In this document: positions 1 through 8,428 of the stretch, one piece after another
How the letters are laid out: the number at the start of each line of letters is the position of its first letter
Position numbering within the stretch: the stretch's first letter is position 1
NCBI RefSeq assembly: GCF_013034685.1
Contig: NZ_WQGO01000002.1
Span: 434,001-498,000, forward strand
Reading direction: 5' to 3'
Length of the DNA stretch: 64,000 bases
From: Ruegeria lacuscaerulensis
Lineage (GTDB): Bacteria > Pseudomonadota > Alphaproteobacteria > Rhodobacterales > Rhodobacteraceae
Made by a program: the position numbers and the translations under genes
The notes under the pieces: model-generated
Databases searched by the model: none
What the model saw: the letters and a program-made list of their open reading frames with translations, nothing else
What the model was told of the DNA's origin: nothing

Positions 1-1271
1 ATCCCCAGCGCCGTTAGGCGGATCACCGGCGGCATGCCAAAGATGATCGTGGCCAGAATGCCCGGCGGATTGCCAGTGCCAAAGAAGGCGATGATTGGTA
101 TCAGATAGACGAATGCGGGCAGCGTTTGCATCAGGTCCAGCACCGGTTCAGCCGCACGGTAGGCCCGTGCTGATTTGCCAAACCAGATACCCAACGGAAT
201 GCCGATTACCACGCAAAGCAACACGGCAGCACCAACCAGGGCCACAGTCTCCATCGCGACATCCCAGTAACCCAGAAGTGCGATGTAAGCCAAAGACGCG
301 GCAGTAAAGATCGCCACGCGCGGCCCCGCCGCACGCCACGCGGTGACGCAGATCACTAACATCACCACCGGCCACGGCGATCCGATCAACGCCACCGTCA
401 GCGCATCCAGGACAGAGCGTACCCCGGCAACAATCCCGTCGAACACATCCCCGCCCGCAAGGGCTGCGGCGTCGATCTTGGCCTCCATCCAACTGGCAAG
501 GCTTGAGAACAACGTGCCGCCATCTTCACCCAAAAACAGTGCCGAGACCTCTTTTTCCGGGAATGCGTCCAGCATCGCAATCGACGCATTGACCGTGAAC
601 TTATAGACGATCAGCGGCGCGATCGCTGCTACAAGCACTGCGCCCAGAACTGTGTTGCGCGTGGACCGGCCGCTTTCCGTACTGTCGGGATCAATGCGCC
701 ATCTGGAATACTGTTTTTCATAGATGCGATCAGCGTAAAGGCCCTGTATCAGCTTGAATACAACGAGCATGACCAGACCGGTGAGCAGGATTCCCGTCGC
801 TTCGGCCTGAGCAGCTGCCGCCCGTTCCAGACTGGTATCTGCTGCCTTCTGGATGTTTTCAGCCAAACGCGTGAACCGATCGATATCCGACTGCTCGGTT
901 GCGTTTGCTGCGCGTTCCAACAACTCGGCGGCACGGTCCAACTGTCCGGCTGCCCGGTCCGAAAACTCGGCCCCCGGATTGCCCCATGCGCCGCGCCCGA
1001 TCTGGACCCATGCGATGATCTCAAGGATCAAAAACGCCCAGAACATCCCCCAGATCGCGCGGGAGGCTGACCAGAGCGGACCCAGCGCTGCCGCCCATTT
1101 GTTGAAGGTATTGGGCATTGCGCTGGTCGCGTCGTGAATTTTGTGGAACGCGTTTACATAATAATCTCCGTTCGGGCCGGCAAATTCCTGAATGGACTTG
1201 TCCAAAGCTTCGCGGTCGACTTCGATGTCGGAGGCTGCTGTTACTTTTACCTCGGCGGTTGCATCAGTCAT
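1..1271 (-). CDS. proW: ProW-like quaternary-amine ABC transporter permease (partial, C-terminus off the left edge)
   Basis: Inner-membrane permease of a glycine/proline betaine-type ABC importer. The frame is open from ATG at 1269-1271 to base 1 (about 423 residues), so the C-terminus is missing. A soluble N-terminus of about 55 residues precedes the first membrane segment. Then comes an Ala/Glu/Arg/Gln-rich, probably coiled-coil stretch (about residues 87-143), further hydrophobic segments, and near the edge the typical ProW-like run LPAFVYLIPIIAFFG. The start codon overlaps the end of the upstream ATPase gene by 8 bases, so the two are translationally coupled. The long helical insertion is unusual for ProW. 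The ligand is inferred only from the family and from the ProV/ProX partners. Confidence 0.85.
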   Translation of the reverse strand, partial: MTDATAEVKVTAASDIEVDREALDKSIQEFAGPNGDYYVNAFHKIHDATSAMPNTFNKWAAALGPLWSASRAIWGMFWAFLILEIIAWVQIGRGAWGNPGAEFSDRAAGQLDRAAELLERAANATEQSDIDRFTRLAENIQKAADTSLERAAAAQAEATGILLTGLVMLVVFKLIQGLYADRIYEKQYSRWRIDPDSTESGRSTRNTVLGAVLVAAIAPLIVYKFTVNASIAMLDAFPEKEVSALFLGEDGGTLFSSLASWMEAKIDAAALAGGDVFDGIVAGVRSVLDALTVALIGSPWPVVMLVICVTAWRAAGPRVAIFTAASLAYIALLGYWDVAMETVALVGAAVLLCVVIGIPLGIWFGKSARAYRAAEPVLDLMQTLPAFVYLIPIIAFFGTGNPPGILATIIFGMPPVIRLTALG

Positions 1272-2301
1272 TTTTGCCCCCCTGAATGCCGCGCAGCAGG
1301 CGCGGCTTGGTCACGACACCGATGTCATTGCCCGCATCCGTGATGACGACGGGCAAATCAGTTCCCACTGCCAGATCAATCAACTGATCCAGATCCGAGC
1401 CTTCATCCGCGCGCGGGGCGCCATCAAGTGGCCCGGCATAGCTGTCGATCGGCTCCATGATCGAGTGCGCCTTGACCAGTTTGAGTTTCGAAATGCCCTG
1501 AACGAACTCACGCACATAATCGTCGGCGGGGTTCATCACGATGTCTTCCGGAGTGCCGATCTGAACGATCACACCATCCTTCATGATCGCAATCCGGTGG
1601 CCGATGCGGATGGCTTCGTCCAGATCGTGGGTGATGAACAGGGTGGTCTTTTGCAACTGCGCCACAAGCGCCTTGAACTGGTCTTGCAATTGTAGCCGGA
1701 TCAATGGATCCAGCGCCGAGAAGGGTTCATCCATCAGCAGGATCTCGGGGTCCGAGGCTAACGCCCGGGCAATACCCACCCGCTGTTGCATCCCGCCAGA
1801 CAGCTCTTTGGGCAAACGATCCTCGTAACCGGTGAGGTTCACAAGGCCGAGCGCATGGTCCGATACTGCCCAGCGTTTGGATTTAGATATTTTTCTGATC
1901 TCAAGCGGGTAGGCGACGTTATCGCGCACGGACCTATGCGGCATCAGCGCCATGTGCTGGAACACCATTCCGATCTGCTGTGCCCTGATACGGCGCAGCT
2001 CGGACTCGGAAATCTTCGAAACGTCCTGCCCTAGAATTTCGATCTTTCCGGCGGTCGGCTCTATCAGCCGATTGACATGGCGCACCAGCGTCGACTTACC
2101 CGAGCCGGACAGGCCCATAATGCAGAAAATCTCTCCTCTGGGGACTTCGAACGTCGCACCTTGGACGCCGACCACGCAATTAAATCTTTCCAGAACTTCG
2201 GGTTTTCCAATTCCTTCCGCCCTAACGGCAGCCATGGCTTCCTCGGCGCGCGCGCCGAATATTTTCCAGACATTTTCTAGTTTTACGACAGGTTCGTCCA
2301 T
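1264..2301 (-). CDS. proV: ProV-like quaternary-amine ABC transporter ATPase
   Basis: Cytoplasmic ATPase driving the betaine-type importer; 345 residues. The N-terminus matches the ProV style (KIFGARAEEAM), followed by Walker A GLSGSGKST at about 65-75, the signature LSGGMQQRVGIARAL, Walker B ILLMDEPFSALDP and the switch histidine in FITHDLDEA. A C-terminal extension of about 80 residues resembles a degenerate CBS region, which in OpuA/ProV proteins senses ionic strength. It lies between the binding-protein gene, across an 81-base gap holding a hairpin, and the permease gene, which it overlaps. Family call is firm; substrate is inferred. A betaine such as trigonelline is plausible given the catabolic operon at 5.9-10.7 kb. 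Confidence 0.93.
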   Translation of the reverse strand: MDEPVVKLENVWKIFGARAEEAMAAVRAEGIGKPEVLERFNCVVGVQGATFEVPRGEIFCIMGLSGSGKSTLVRHVNRLIEPTAGKIEILGQDVSKISESELRRIRAQQIGMVFQHMALMPHRSVRDNVAYPLEIRKISKSKRWAVSDHALGLVNLTGYEDRLPKELSGGMQQRVGIARALASDPEILLMDEPFSALDPLIRLQLQDQFKALVAQLQKTTLFITHDLDEAIRIGHRIAIMKDGVIVQIGTPEDIVMNPADDYVREFVQGISKLKLVKAHSIMEPIDSYAGPLDGAPRADEGSDLDQLIDLAVGTDLPVVITDAGNDIGVVTKPRLLRGIQGGKND

Positions 2302-2342
2302 ATGTCCCTCGTGCGGCGAAGTTTCGCCCGCAGATATGCAAA

Positions 2343-2369
2343 GGGCCGCCGGGAAGATCTCGGCGGCCC
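2343..2369 (-). terminator. Intercistronic hairpin between proX and proV (attenuator-like)
   Basis: A perfect 9-bp inverted repeat (GGGCCGCCG / CGGCGGCCC) with a 9-base loop begins 13 bases after the binding-protein stop codon. On the transcribed strand it is followed only by TTTGCA, so it is a weak terminator or an mRNA-stabilising 3' end rather than a full stop. The likely result is more binding-protein message than ATPase/permease message. Confidence 0.6.
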
Positions 2370-2382
2370 GGATATCTGCGAC

Positions 2383-3333
2383 TTAGTTTGTCAGCCACCC
2401 GATGACGGTGTCTTCGTTGTCGTTTACCCACTGACGGGCAAATTCTGCGGCTTCGATATTGTCAACGGCCAGTGCCTTGCCCATTGCGCTCAGGTCATCG
2501 CCACTCATCTGATAATTGTTGAAAAGAGCGGCCACCTCAGGGAAGTTCTCTTCCAGCTCTTTGGCATAGTGCAGATGCAGAGTTGCCCCGTTCCAGGCCG
2601 AGGATGCCTCGGATTTTTCCAGCCAATCCGGGTCGTCTGTCGGCTGCACGATGGTCCAGGTTGCCGGATCATGCGCGGGCTCTTCCAGAACAGTCAGATC
2701 CTGCGTGACAAAGATATAGTGCGGGCTGTAGCAGAACCCGATCCAGGGATCGCCTGCCTTCGCCGCGTTTGCCAGATTGGCATAAGCGATGGTTTCTTCA
2801 TATTCGGTCAGATCGAAAATCTGGTCATAGCCATAAGACTTGGCCCGGATTTTCTCGACCACGGTCGAAGCCCACCCCGGCGCACCGATCCACACCTCGG
2901 GTGTTCCGTTTCCATCCGTGTCAAAGATGGCCATCTTGTCCGGATCACTGAGGTCGTCGATAGACTTGATGTCATATTTTTCGGCGGTGGCGGTGGGCAC
3001 ACACATGCCCTGTTCAGCCTGCACGGGGTTCTGGTTCATCACGACAGTTCCATTGTCTTTGACATAGGTGTCGTGCAGGTTTTGCTGGTTCGGCATCCAG
3101 ACTTCGGGATGGACGTGCATCGATCCGCTGTCCATCGCCTCAAATACGATAGGGTTGGTGCCGTTTTGCAGTTCAACATCCAGACCGAGGTTTTCTTCGA
3201 TAACAACCTCGAGGATATGGGCTGTGGCATTGACTGACGCCCAGTTTGGAACGCCGATAACAATATCTGCGGCCATTGCCGGTCCGGCGATCACCACGGA
3301 TGCGCCCCCCAAAAGCGTTGTAAGTTTCTTCAT
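2383..3333 (-). CDS. proX: Periplasmic quaternary-amine binding protein (ProX/OpuAC family)
   Basis: Periplasmic solute receptor of the importer; 316 residues. A Sec signal peptide (MKKLTTLLGG... with AMAA at the cleavage region) precedes a mature domain starting DIVIGVPNWASVNATAHI. Tryptophans and tyrosines typical of cation-pi betaine boxes are scattered through it (NWAS, PEVWMP, APGWAS, YSPHY). The start is supported by GGAGAAA shortly before the ATG. It is the first gene of the proX-proV-proW transcription unit, with its promoter presumably in the 468-base gap to its right, which it shares with a divergent GST gene. The family call is solid; choline, glycine betaine, proline betaine or trigonelline are all possible ligands. 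Confidence 0.9.
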   Translation of the reverse strand: MKKLTTLLGGASVVIAGPAMAADIVIGVPNWASVNATAHILEVVIEENLGLDVELQNGTNPIVFEAMDSGSMHVHPEVWMPNQQNLHDTYVKDNGTVVMNQNPVQAEQGMCVPTATAEKYDIKSIDDLSDPDKMAIFDTDGNGTPEVWIGAPGWASTVVEKIRAKSYGYDQIFDLTEYEETIAYANLANAAKAGDPWIGFCYSPHYIFVTQDLTVLEEPAHDPATWTIVQPTDDPDWLEKSEASSAWNGATLHLHYAKELEENFPEVAALFNNYQMSGDDLSAMGKALAVDNIEAAEFARQWVNDNEDTVIGWLTN

Positions 3334-3801
3334 CTGATTTCTCCACGTTGGTCGTTTTTCTGTTGGTGTTGTTATGAGTATTAGTAGGGTCGTTTCGCCC
3401 TTTTAGGTTTTTGGGAAAGCTGACCTTTCCTTGGTTTGCGGCCAAAGGCCATCTGCGCCGGGTGGCCAGAAAATTGAAACACGCCGGTGTGCCGCCCATC
3501 AAGTGTCAGAGACGACAAACTGGCGTATCCGAAATTATCATAGATTAGATTCGGAATTTTGCGAATTTGGTTCTACTTTGGATGCAGAAATGAAAGAGCA
3601 ATATGTGGAATAAGGCCTTTTTTGACGCAACTTCGCGACGTTCTCTTACGGCTTGCGTTGCTTGAATCCCAGCTTGATACTCCGCTCCCGGCTATCCGTG
3701 TTATTGCCCAAAGGCATGTTTTAAAGCCCACAAACCTTTGATCGCCAGACATATTGCCAAGATGCTCCGCGGCGGGTTAGCCATACGCATCGGAGGACAT
3801 C
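3334..3801. promoter_or_regulatory. Divergent intergenic region between proX and the GST gene
   Basis: These 468 bases hold no convincing gene. The region must carry the promoters for the leftward importer operon and the rightward glutathione S-transferase gene. The only symmetry I noticed is ATTCG-N8-CGAAT at 3549-3566, embedded in AT-rich sequence. No regulator can be assigned. Confidence 0.4.
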
Positions 3802-4464
3802 ATGACAGATCGCGCGTGCTATTTCATAAGCGGAAGCCCGCCTTGTTGGAGCGTCATGCTCGCTCTGGCTGTCAAAGGATTGTCTTACGACGCGCGACGC
3901 CTGAGCAACTCGGCAGGTGAGCAGAAGAGTGCGGAGTTTCTAGCGATCAATCCCCGTGGAAATGTTCCCGTGCTTGTGGATGGCGACGTAACGGTGCGAG
4001 AGACCAACGCGATCTTGGCCTATCTGGATGCGGCCTATGCAGAGCCGCCACTGTTCGGAACCGACAAGGTGCAGACTGCGGAAATATGGCAGACCGTCTG
4101 TGAAGCCGGAGATCGCCTCAGAGCGCCGATTGGCAATTTGGTCCGGCCAATTTTCCGCAAACGTTCAGCGGAAAAGGCCGACGAGATCATGACGGCAATC
4201 GAGCTTGTGTATCAGGAACTGTCAGCTCTGGAGGCGAACCTTGCCAATCGGCATTTCGTCTGCGGGTCCGATATTTCGGCCGCCGATTTAATCGTCTTTC
4301 CGGCCGTGATGCAGCTTTTGCGCGGGGCTAACTATGATGGCGCTGATGGGCTGGATCTTCAGGTGCTGCCCCTGGACGAACACTATCCGAACCTTGCTGA
4401 CTGGGCGCGGCGAATAGAGGCTATTCCTGGGTACGAAGCGGCCTATCCACCTCACTGGCGATAA
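3802..4464 (+). CDS. Glutathione S-transferase family protein
   Basis: Cytosolic GST-fold protein of 220 residues, close to the normal family size. The N-terminal thioredoxin-like domain (about 1-80) carries SGSPPCWSVMLAL at the glutathione site, the cis-proline region NVPVLVDGD and ETNAILAYLD. The rest is the helical C-terminal domain. AGGA lies just before the ATG. It is transcribed alone and converges on a reductive-dehalogenase-like gene whose stop is 22 bases away. GSTs beside catabolic genes often handle electrophilic or halogenated intermediates. That role is a guess here, and the substrate is unknown. Confidence 0.85.
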   Translation: MTDRACYFISGSPPCWSVMLALAVKGLSYDARRLSNSAGEQKSAEFLAINPRGNVPVLVDGDVTVRETNAILAYLDAAYAEPPLFGTDKVQTAEIWQTVCEAGDRLRAPIGNLVRPIFRKRSAEKADEIMTAIELVYQELSALEANLANRHFVCGSDISAADLIVFPAVMQLLRGANYDGADGLDLQVLPLDEHYPNLADWARRIEAIPGYEAAYPPHWR

Positions 4465-4486
4465 GATTGCACAAACCGCGTTGCCG

Positions 4487-5701
4487 TCATGCGCCGTCCC
4501 ACCAATCCTTGGGCTTCAGGCGTTTGGCTCGGTTGCTGCGTTTGTCCAGCCACAAGGCCAGTTTGCGCCAGCGGCCAAGTGCAAGTTTTCGCCAAAGCCG
4601 GTCGGTCAATTTGTCAAAGTCGCGATTGAATGGGCAGACGCGCATACAAATCGCGCAATCGCTTTGCAGTTTGGCCCAATACTGGAAACAGGCTTTGGCG
4701 TCCGATGTCCATTTGCGCACACCTTGGATGGCTGATGCCTCGGATGCCGCGCTGACTTCGGGTGGGCCATAGGGCAGGGCCTTTGCCGGACAGGCATCTG
4801 CGCATTCGGTGCAAATGTCGCAAAACGCCCGAACCCCCAGCGGGCGCGGAGCGTCATGGCTCAAAGGCAGGTTGGTGAAAATCTTGGAGAACCGCAACCG
4901 AGGGCCAAATTCCGGGGTGATGACCATTTGGTTGCGGGCGTATTCGCCCAGCCCGGCTTTGATAGCAAAGGGAATAACCAGCCCGGTATCATTCATTGAG
5001 GGTACCGCCTGATATCCCAAGTTCCGGATATAGGCAGCCAACTGTATGACGATTGCGGCCTCGTGGCTGTATTCGCGCCCAGTGGCTGCTCCGGCCAAAG
5101 CCGAAGGATAGGTTGCCACCAGTTCCTGATCCATTTTGTGGCCCAATACGATCACGCTGGTCAGCCCCACGGGCAGCGTATTTTCGGCGTCCGAGAAATC
5201 CCGCGTGTCAACGCGACTGGAATAGATCCAACGGTCATCGAAATCGGTAAGCCCAACCAGATCTGCGCCAAAGAACCGGGCGATACGCTTGATCTCTGCC
5301 GCCATGGCCATTGGATTATCGATCTCTACCTTGGTTTCGGCGACGGGCGTGTCTTCCGAGATCGGTGCCTGAAAGCCTTCACGCCGCCCCTGATCAGCCG
5401 AGCGATTGCTGATGACATCGGAGATAAGCCAACTGGCATTGCGAAGGGCAAAATCCTTTTGCCGAAACCCGTCACCGTTGCGATAGTTCGCCTTCATTCG
5501 GTAGCTTTGAAAGAAGCCATCCGTATGTTTCGACCGCACCGTATCGTCCCAGAATGCGCGGGTGAACATATCGTTGCGCTGTTTGAAGGGCTCGAAATCT
5601 TCCGTGGTTACGATACCTGCGGCAGCGTCGCTATCGGCGTATGTGTCACGCCATCGCTGGCGATCCTCTTCGGTTGTCCTGTGGTTGCTGGGCCAAGCCA
5701 T
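4487..5701 (-). CDS. Reductive-dehalogenase-family corrinoid/iron-sulfur protein (cytosolic, no Tat signal)
   Basis: The ATG at 5699-5701 is preferred because GGAG lies 7 bases upstream; an in-frame TTG at 5761 would add 20 residues but has no ribosome site. The product is about 404 residues. The C-terminal ferredoxin-like segment has two [4Fe-4S] motifs: CDICTECADACP (about 294-305) and C-x10-C-x2-C-x3-CP beginning CFQYW (about 338-357), spaced as in reductive dehalogenases. Upstream lie GREYSHEA and GLGEYARNQMVITPEFGPR, which fit the corrinoid-binding catalytic domain. There is no Tat leader, no membrane anchor partner gene, and no fused flavin reductase domain as in NpRdhA/BhbA. QueG is a less likely reading. 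It lies 209 bases downstream of the aldehyde dehydrogenase gene on the same strand. Confidence 0.75.
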   Translation of the reverse strand: MAWPSNHRTTEEDRQRWRDTYADSDAAAGIVTTEDFEPFKQRNDMFTRAFWDDTVRSKHTDGFFQSYRMKANYRNGDGFRQKDFALRNASWLISDVISNRSADQGRREGFQAPISEDTPVAETKVEIDNPMAMAAEIKRIARFFGADLVGLTDFDDRWIYSSRVDTRDFSDAENTLPVGLTSVIVLGHKMDQELVATYPSALAGAATGREYSHEAAIVIQLAAYIRNLGYQAVPSMNDTGLVIPFAIKAGLGEYARNQMVITPEFGPRLRFSKIFTNLPLSHDAPRPLGVRAFCDICTECADACPAKALPYGPPEVSAASEASAIQGVRKWTSDAKACFQYWAKLQSDCAICMRVCPFNRDFDKLTDRLWRKLALGRWRKLALWLDKRSNRAKRLKPKDWWDGA

Positions 5702-5910
5702 GCTGACGCTCCAATTCTGCTTGGTTGTGCCGTTGGGTTTGAAGTCCAACATTCCAATCAAGGTTTACAGTGAACGCCCCTCAATAAGCATTCAATCCCA
5801 ATGAGGAATTTTCAACAACGTTGGAGGCTGGCGCTTCTTTGTTGTCCTGGTCAGGCTTTTCATGGTTTTATGCAGGAACTCGCAGCTGTCGGGCGCGCGA
5901 ATTGCCGCAA

Positions 5911-7377
5911 TCACCGCATCACAAACGGGTCCGGGATCGGGTCATCGCTGGTGCGCAGCCACACCGCTTTGGTTTTTGTGTATTCAAGCGCTGCCTCAAC
6001 GCCTCCCTCGCGCCCGTGCCCTGACAAACCAAAGCCCCCAAACGGCGCAATCGGGCTGACGGCGCGGTAGGTATTGACCCAGACGATGCCCGCACGAATG
6101 CCCCGCATCATGCGGTGTGCGCGGGTCAGGTCGCGGGTGAACAGGCCCGAGGCTAGACCGAACTGCGTGTCATTGGCGATGGCCAGCGCTTCGGCCTCGG
6201 TCTCAAAACTGAGGACCGACAGAACAGGGCCAAAGAATTCATTGGTCACGCAGGGCGCATCGGGCGCGTCGGTGCAATCCAGAATGGTCGGGGGGAAGAA
6301 ATACCCCGCACCCTCGGGCACCTGCCCGCCAATGACTAGTCGCGCGCCCTGCGCAACGGACCGGTCAATCAGGTCAAGAGCACGGTCGCGCTGACGCAGG
6401 GTGCACAGCGGTCCAACCTCGGTCGCCATGTCCTGAGGTGATCCGATCACCACATTCTCGGCCTTTTCTTTCAAGCGTGCCAGAAATTCGTCCTTGATCG
6501 AACGTTGGATCACAAGGCGCGATCCGGCCACGCAGCTTTGCCCGGTGGCCGCGAAAATCCCCGACACCTGCGCATTCACGGCGCTGTCGAGATCGGCATC
6601 TTCAAACACGATGAACGGAGATTTCCCGCCCAGTTCCAGCGAGGTTGAGGCCAGATTGTTGGCAGAATTGCGCACGATATGGCGCGCGGTTTCGGGGCCG
6701 CCTGTAAAGGCCACATGGGCCACTTTCGGATGGCTGGTCAGGACCGATCCGCAATCAGGCCCGAATCCGGTGATGATGTTCAGAACGCCCTTGGGAAAAC
6801 CCGCCTGATCGAAGATTCGAGCAAATTCCAGCATCGGCGCGGGGCCTTCCTCGCTGGCTTTCAGCACGACCGTGCACCCCGCCGCCAAAGCCGGGCCGAT
6901 CTTGACCGCCGACAGGAACAGTTGCGAGTTCCAGGGAACCACCGCCGCCACGACGCCCACAGGCTCACGCCGCAACCAGACCTGCATGTCCGGCTTGTCG
7001 ATGGGCAGAAAAGCCCCTTCGATCTTGTCAGCCAGACCGGCGTAGTAGCGGTAGTACTCGGCTACATAGGCGATCTGGGCGGACGTCTCGCGAATGATCT
7101 TGCCGGTATCGCGGGTCTCAAGCTCGGCTAGACGCGGTGCGTTTTCCGCGATCAGCTCTGACAGGCGCAGCAAAAGCTTACCCCGCTGCGTTGCGGTCAT
7201 ATTGGTCCATTCGGGATCAAAAAATGCCCGCTCGGCAGCATAAACGGCCCGGTTCACATCTTCGGCGCGGGCCTCGGGCATCAAAGCCCAGGGCTGGCCG
7301 GTTGCCGGGTCCTTGCTTTCGAACTGTGCGGCTCCGTCCGAGAAAGCACCGTCGATATACTGCTGAAACTGTTGCAT
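5911..7377 (-). CDS. NAD(P)-dependent aldehyde dehydrogenase (TgnC-like)
   Basis: Cytosolic aldehyde dehydrogenase of 488 residues, full length for the superfamily. Visible motifs are WNSQLFLSAVKIGPALAAG in the cofactor fold, the general-base Glu in LELGGKSP, the catalytic Cys in GQSCVAGSR, and the C-terminal EFFGPVLSVLSF. It is the last closely spaced gene of the five-gene operon, 9 bases after the luciferase-like monooxygenase gene, with AGGACAG before the ATG. In the trigonelline pathway the equivalent enzyme (TgnC) oxidises the ring-opened semialdehyde/hydroxybutyrolactone to (N-methylformamido)methylene-succinate. That function is inferred from gene context; the ALDH call is certain. Confidence 0.9.
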   Translation of the reverse strand: MQQFQQYIDGAFSDGAAQFESKDPATGQPWALMPEARAEDVNRAVYAAERAFFDPEWTNMTATQRGKLLLRLSELIAENAPRLAELETRDTGKIIRETSAQIAYVAEYYRYYAGLADKIEGAFLPIDKPDMQVWLRREPVGVVAAVVPWNSQLFLSAVKIGPALAAGCTVVLKASEEGPAPMLEFARIFDQAGFPKGVLNIITGFGPDCGSVLTSHPKVAHVAFTGGPETARHIVRNSANNLASTSLELGGKSPFIVFEDADLDSAVNAQVSGIFAATGQSCVAGSRLVIQRSIKDEFLARLKEKAENVVIGSPQDMATEVGPLCTLRQRDRALDLIDRSVAQGARLVIGGQVPEGAGYFFPPTILDCTDAPDAPCVTNEFFGPVLSVLSFETEAEALAIANDTQFGLASGLFTRDLTRAHRMMRGIRAGIVWVNTYRAVSPIAPFGGFGLSGHGREGGVEAALEYTKTKAVWLRTSDDPIPDPFVMR

Positions 7378-7386
7378 ATTCTGTCC

Positions 7387-8424
7387 TTACTGAAAAGCTG
7401 GCATCACATCCGAGATGAACCGTTCAAGCGAGGCTTTCTTGCGCTCGAATGGCATTGAGCTGTCGATCCAGAAAGAATACTCGTCATATCCTAGGGCCTC
7501 GTATTTCTTCAGCCGTTCCACCAGCTCTTCGGCGGTTCCGATGGCCAAATCGCGCTGAATCGCTTCCGGCGTATAGAACGGATGTGCGGCGATGTCGTCG
7601 TCTGACAGCGGATCGATCAGACCCTGATTAATCTCGCGCTTGTTCATGAACCAGGCGCCGAAATAGTTGTAGAACCGGTTTAACTCGACTGCGGCCTGTT
7701 TCGCATCGTCCGAGTCGCTGGCAACGTAGGTGTGCAGCAGCAACATGATGTTGGGGCGCGGCTGATCAGGGAATTTGGCGCAGGCGTCGTTGAACTTGCC
7801 CATCAGCGATTCAATCTCGGGGTCTCCGTTCCACAGCGGCGTCACTTGCACATTGCATCCGTTGGACACGGCGAATTCATGGCTGTTGGGGTCGCGCGCG
7901 GCGATCCAGATCGGCGGACCGTCTTTTTGCACCGGTTGCGGGGCAGAGGTGGTTTTCGGAAACTGCCAGAATTCGCCGTCATGCGCATAGTCCCCGGCCC
8001 AGAGCTTTTTGATCGCCGGAACCTGTTCGCGCATGCGCAGGCCAGCCTCCCACGCGTCCATACCGGGCATCATGCGTTCATATTCGAACGAGTAAGCCCC
8101 GCGCGCGATGCCCAGTTCCAGCCGGCCATCGGTGATCAGATCGGTCATCGCGGCCTCGCCAGCCAGACGGATCGGGTGCCAAAAGGGTGCGATGATCGTG
8201 CCTGTGCCCAGACGCACATTCATGGTCTTGTTGGCCAGGTCCACCAGATTGATGAAGGGGTTCGGGGCGATAGTGAAGTTCATCCCATGATGTTCACCCG
8301 TCCAAACCGAGTTGAACCCGGCCTCATCCGCGATCTGACACAGCTGAACGAATTCATCATAAAGCTGTTTTTGATCATCCTTCGGATCGATGCGCTCCAT
8401 ATGTGCAAAAAGCGAGAACTTCAT
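7387..8424 (-). CDS. Luciferase-like (LLM class) flavin-dependent monooxygenase, TgnB-like
   Basis: Oxygenase component of a two-component FMN monooxygenase; 345 residues from ATG at 8422-8424 (MKFSLFAHMERI). The open frame extends 44 codons further upstream, but that part overlaps the reductase gene and is rejected. The bacterial-luciferase TIM-barrel pattern is clear: VWTGEHHGMNFTIAPNP, VRLGTGTIIAPFWHPIRLAGEAAM, ELGIARGAYSFEY, and IWIAARDPNSHEFA. It starts 4 bases after the flavin reductase stop, so the two components are co-translated. In trigonelline degradation the equivalent enzyme opens the pyridinium ring; that substrate is an inference from the whole operon. Confidence 0.88.
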   Translation of the reverse strand: MKFSLFAHMERIDPKDDQKQLYDEFVQLCQIADEAGFNSVWTGEHHGMNFTIAPNPFINLVDLANKTMNVRLGTGTIIAPFWHPIRLAGEAAMTDLITDGRLELGIARGAYSFEYERMMPGMDAWEAGLRMREQVPAIKKLWAGDYAHDGEFWQFPKTTSAPQPVQKDGPPIWIAARDPNSHEFAVSNGCNVQVTPLWNGDPEIESLMGKFNDACAKFPDQPRPNIMLLLHTYVASDSDDAKQAAVELNRFYNYFGAWFMNKREINQGLIDPLSDDDIAAHPFYTPEAIQRDLAIGTAEELVERLKKYEALGYDEYSFWIDSSMPFERKKASLERFISDVMPAFQ

Positions 8425-8428
8425 TGCG

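Noticed and set aside
2302..3237. Long open frame (311 codons) antisense to the binding-protein gene
   Set aside because: It mirrors proX codon usage, has Cys/His-rich low-likelihood sequence and no family motif. proX has a signal peptide and a ribosome site.
4487..5701. Epoxyqueuosine reductase QueG
   Set aside because: Cys spacing and the C-x10-CxxCxxxCP second cluster fit the dehalogenase family better, and no QueG-type C-terminal HEAT region is visible.
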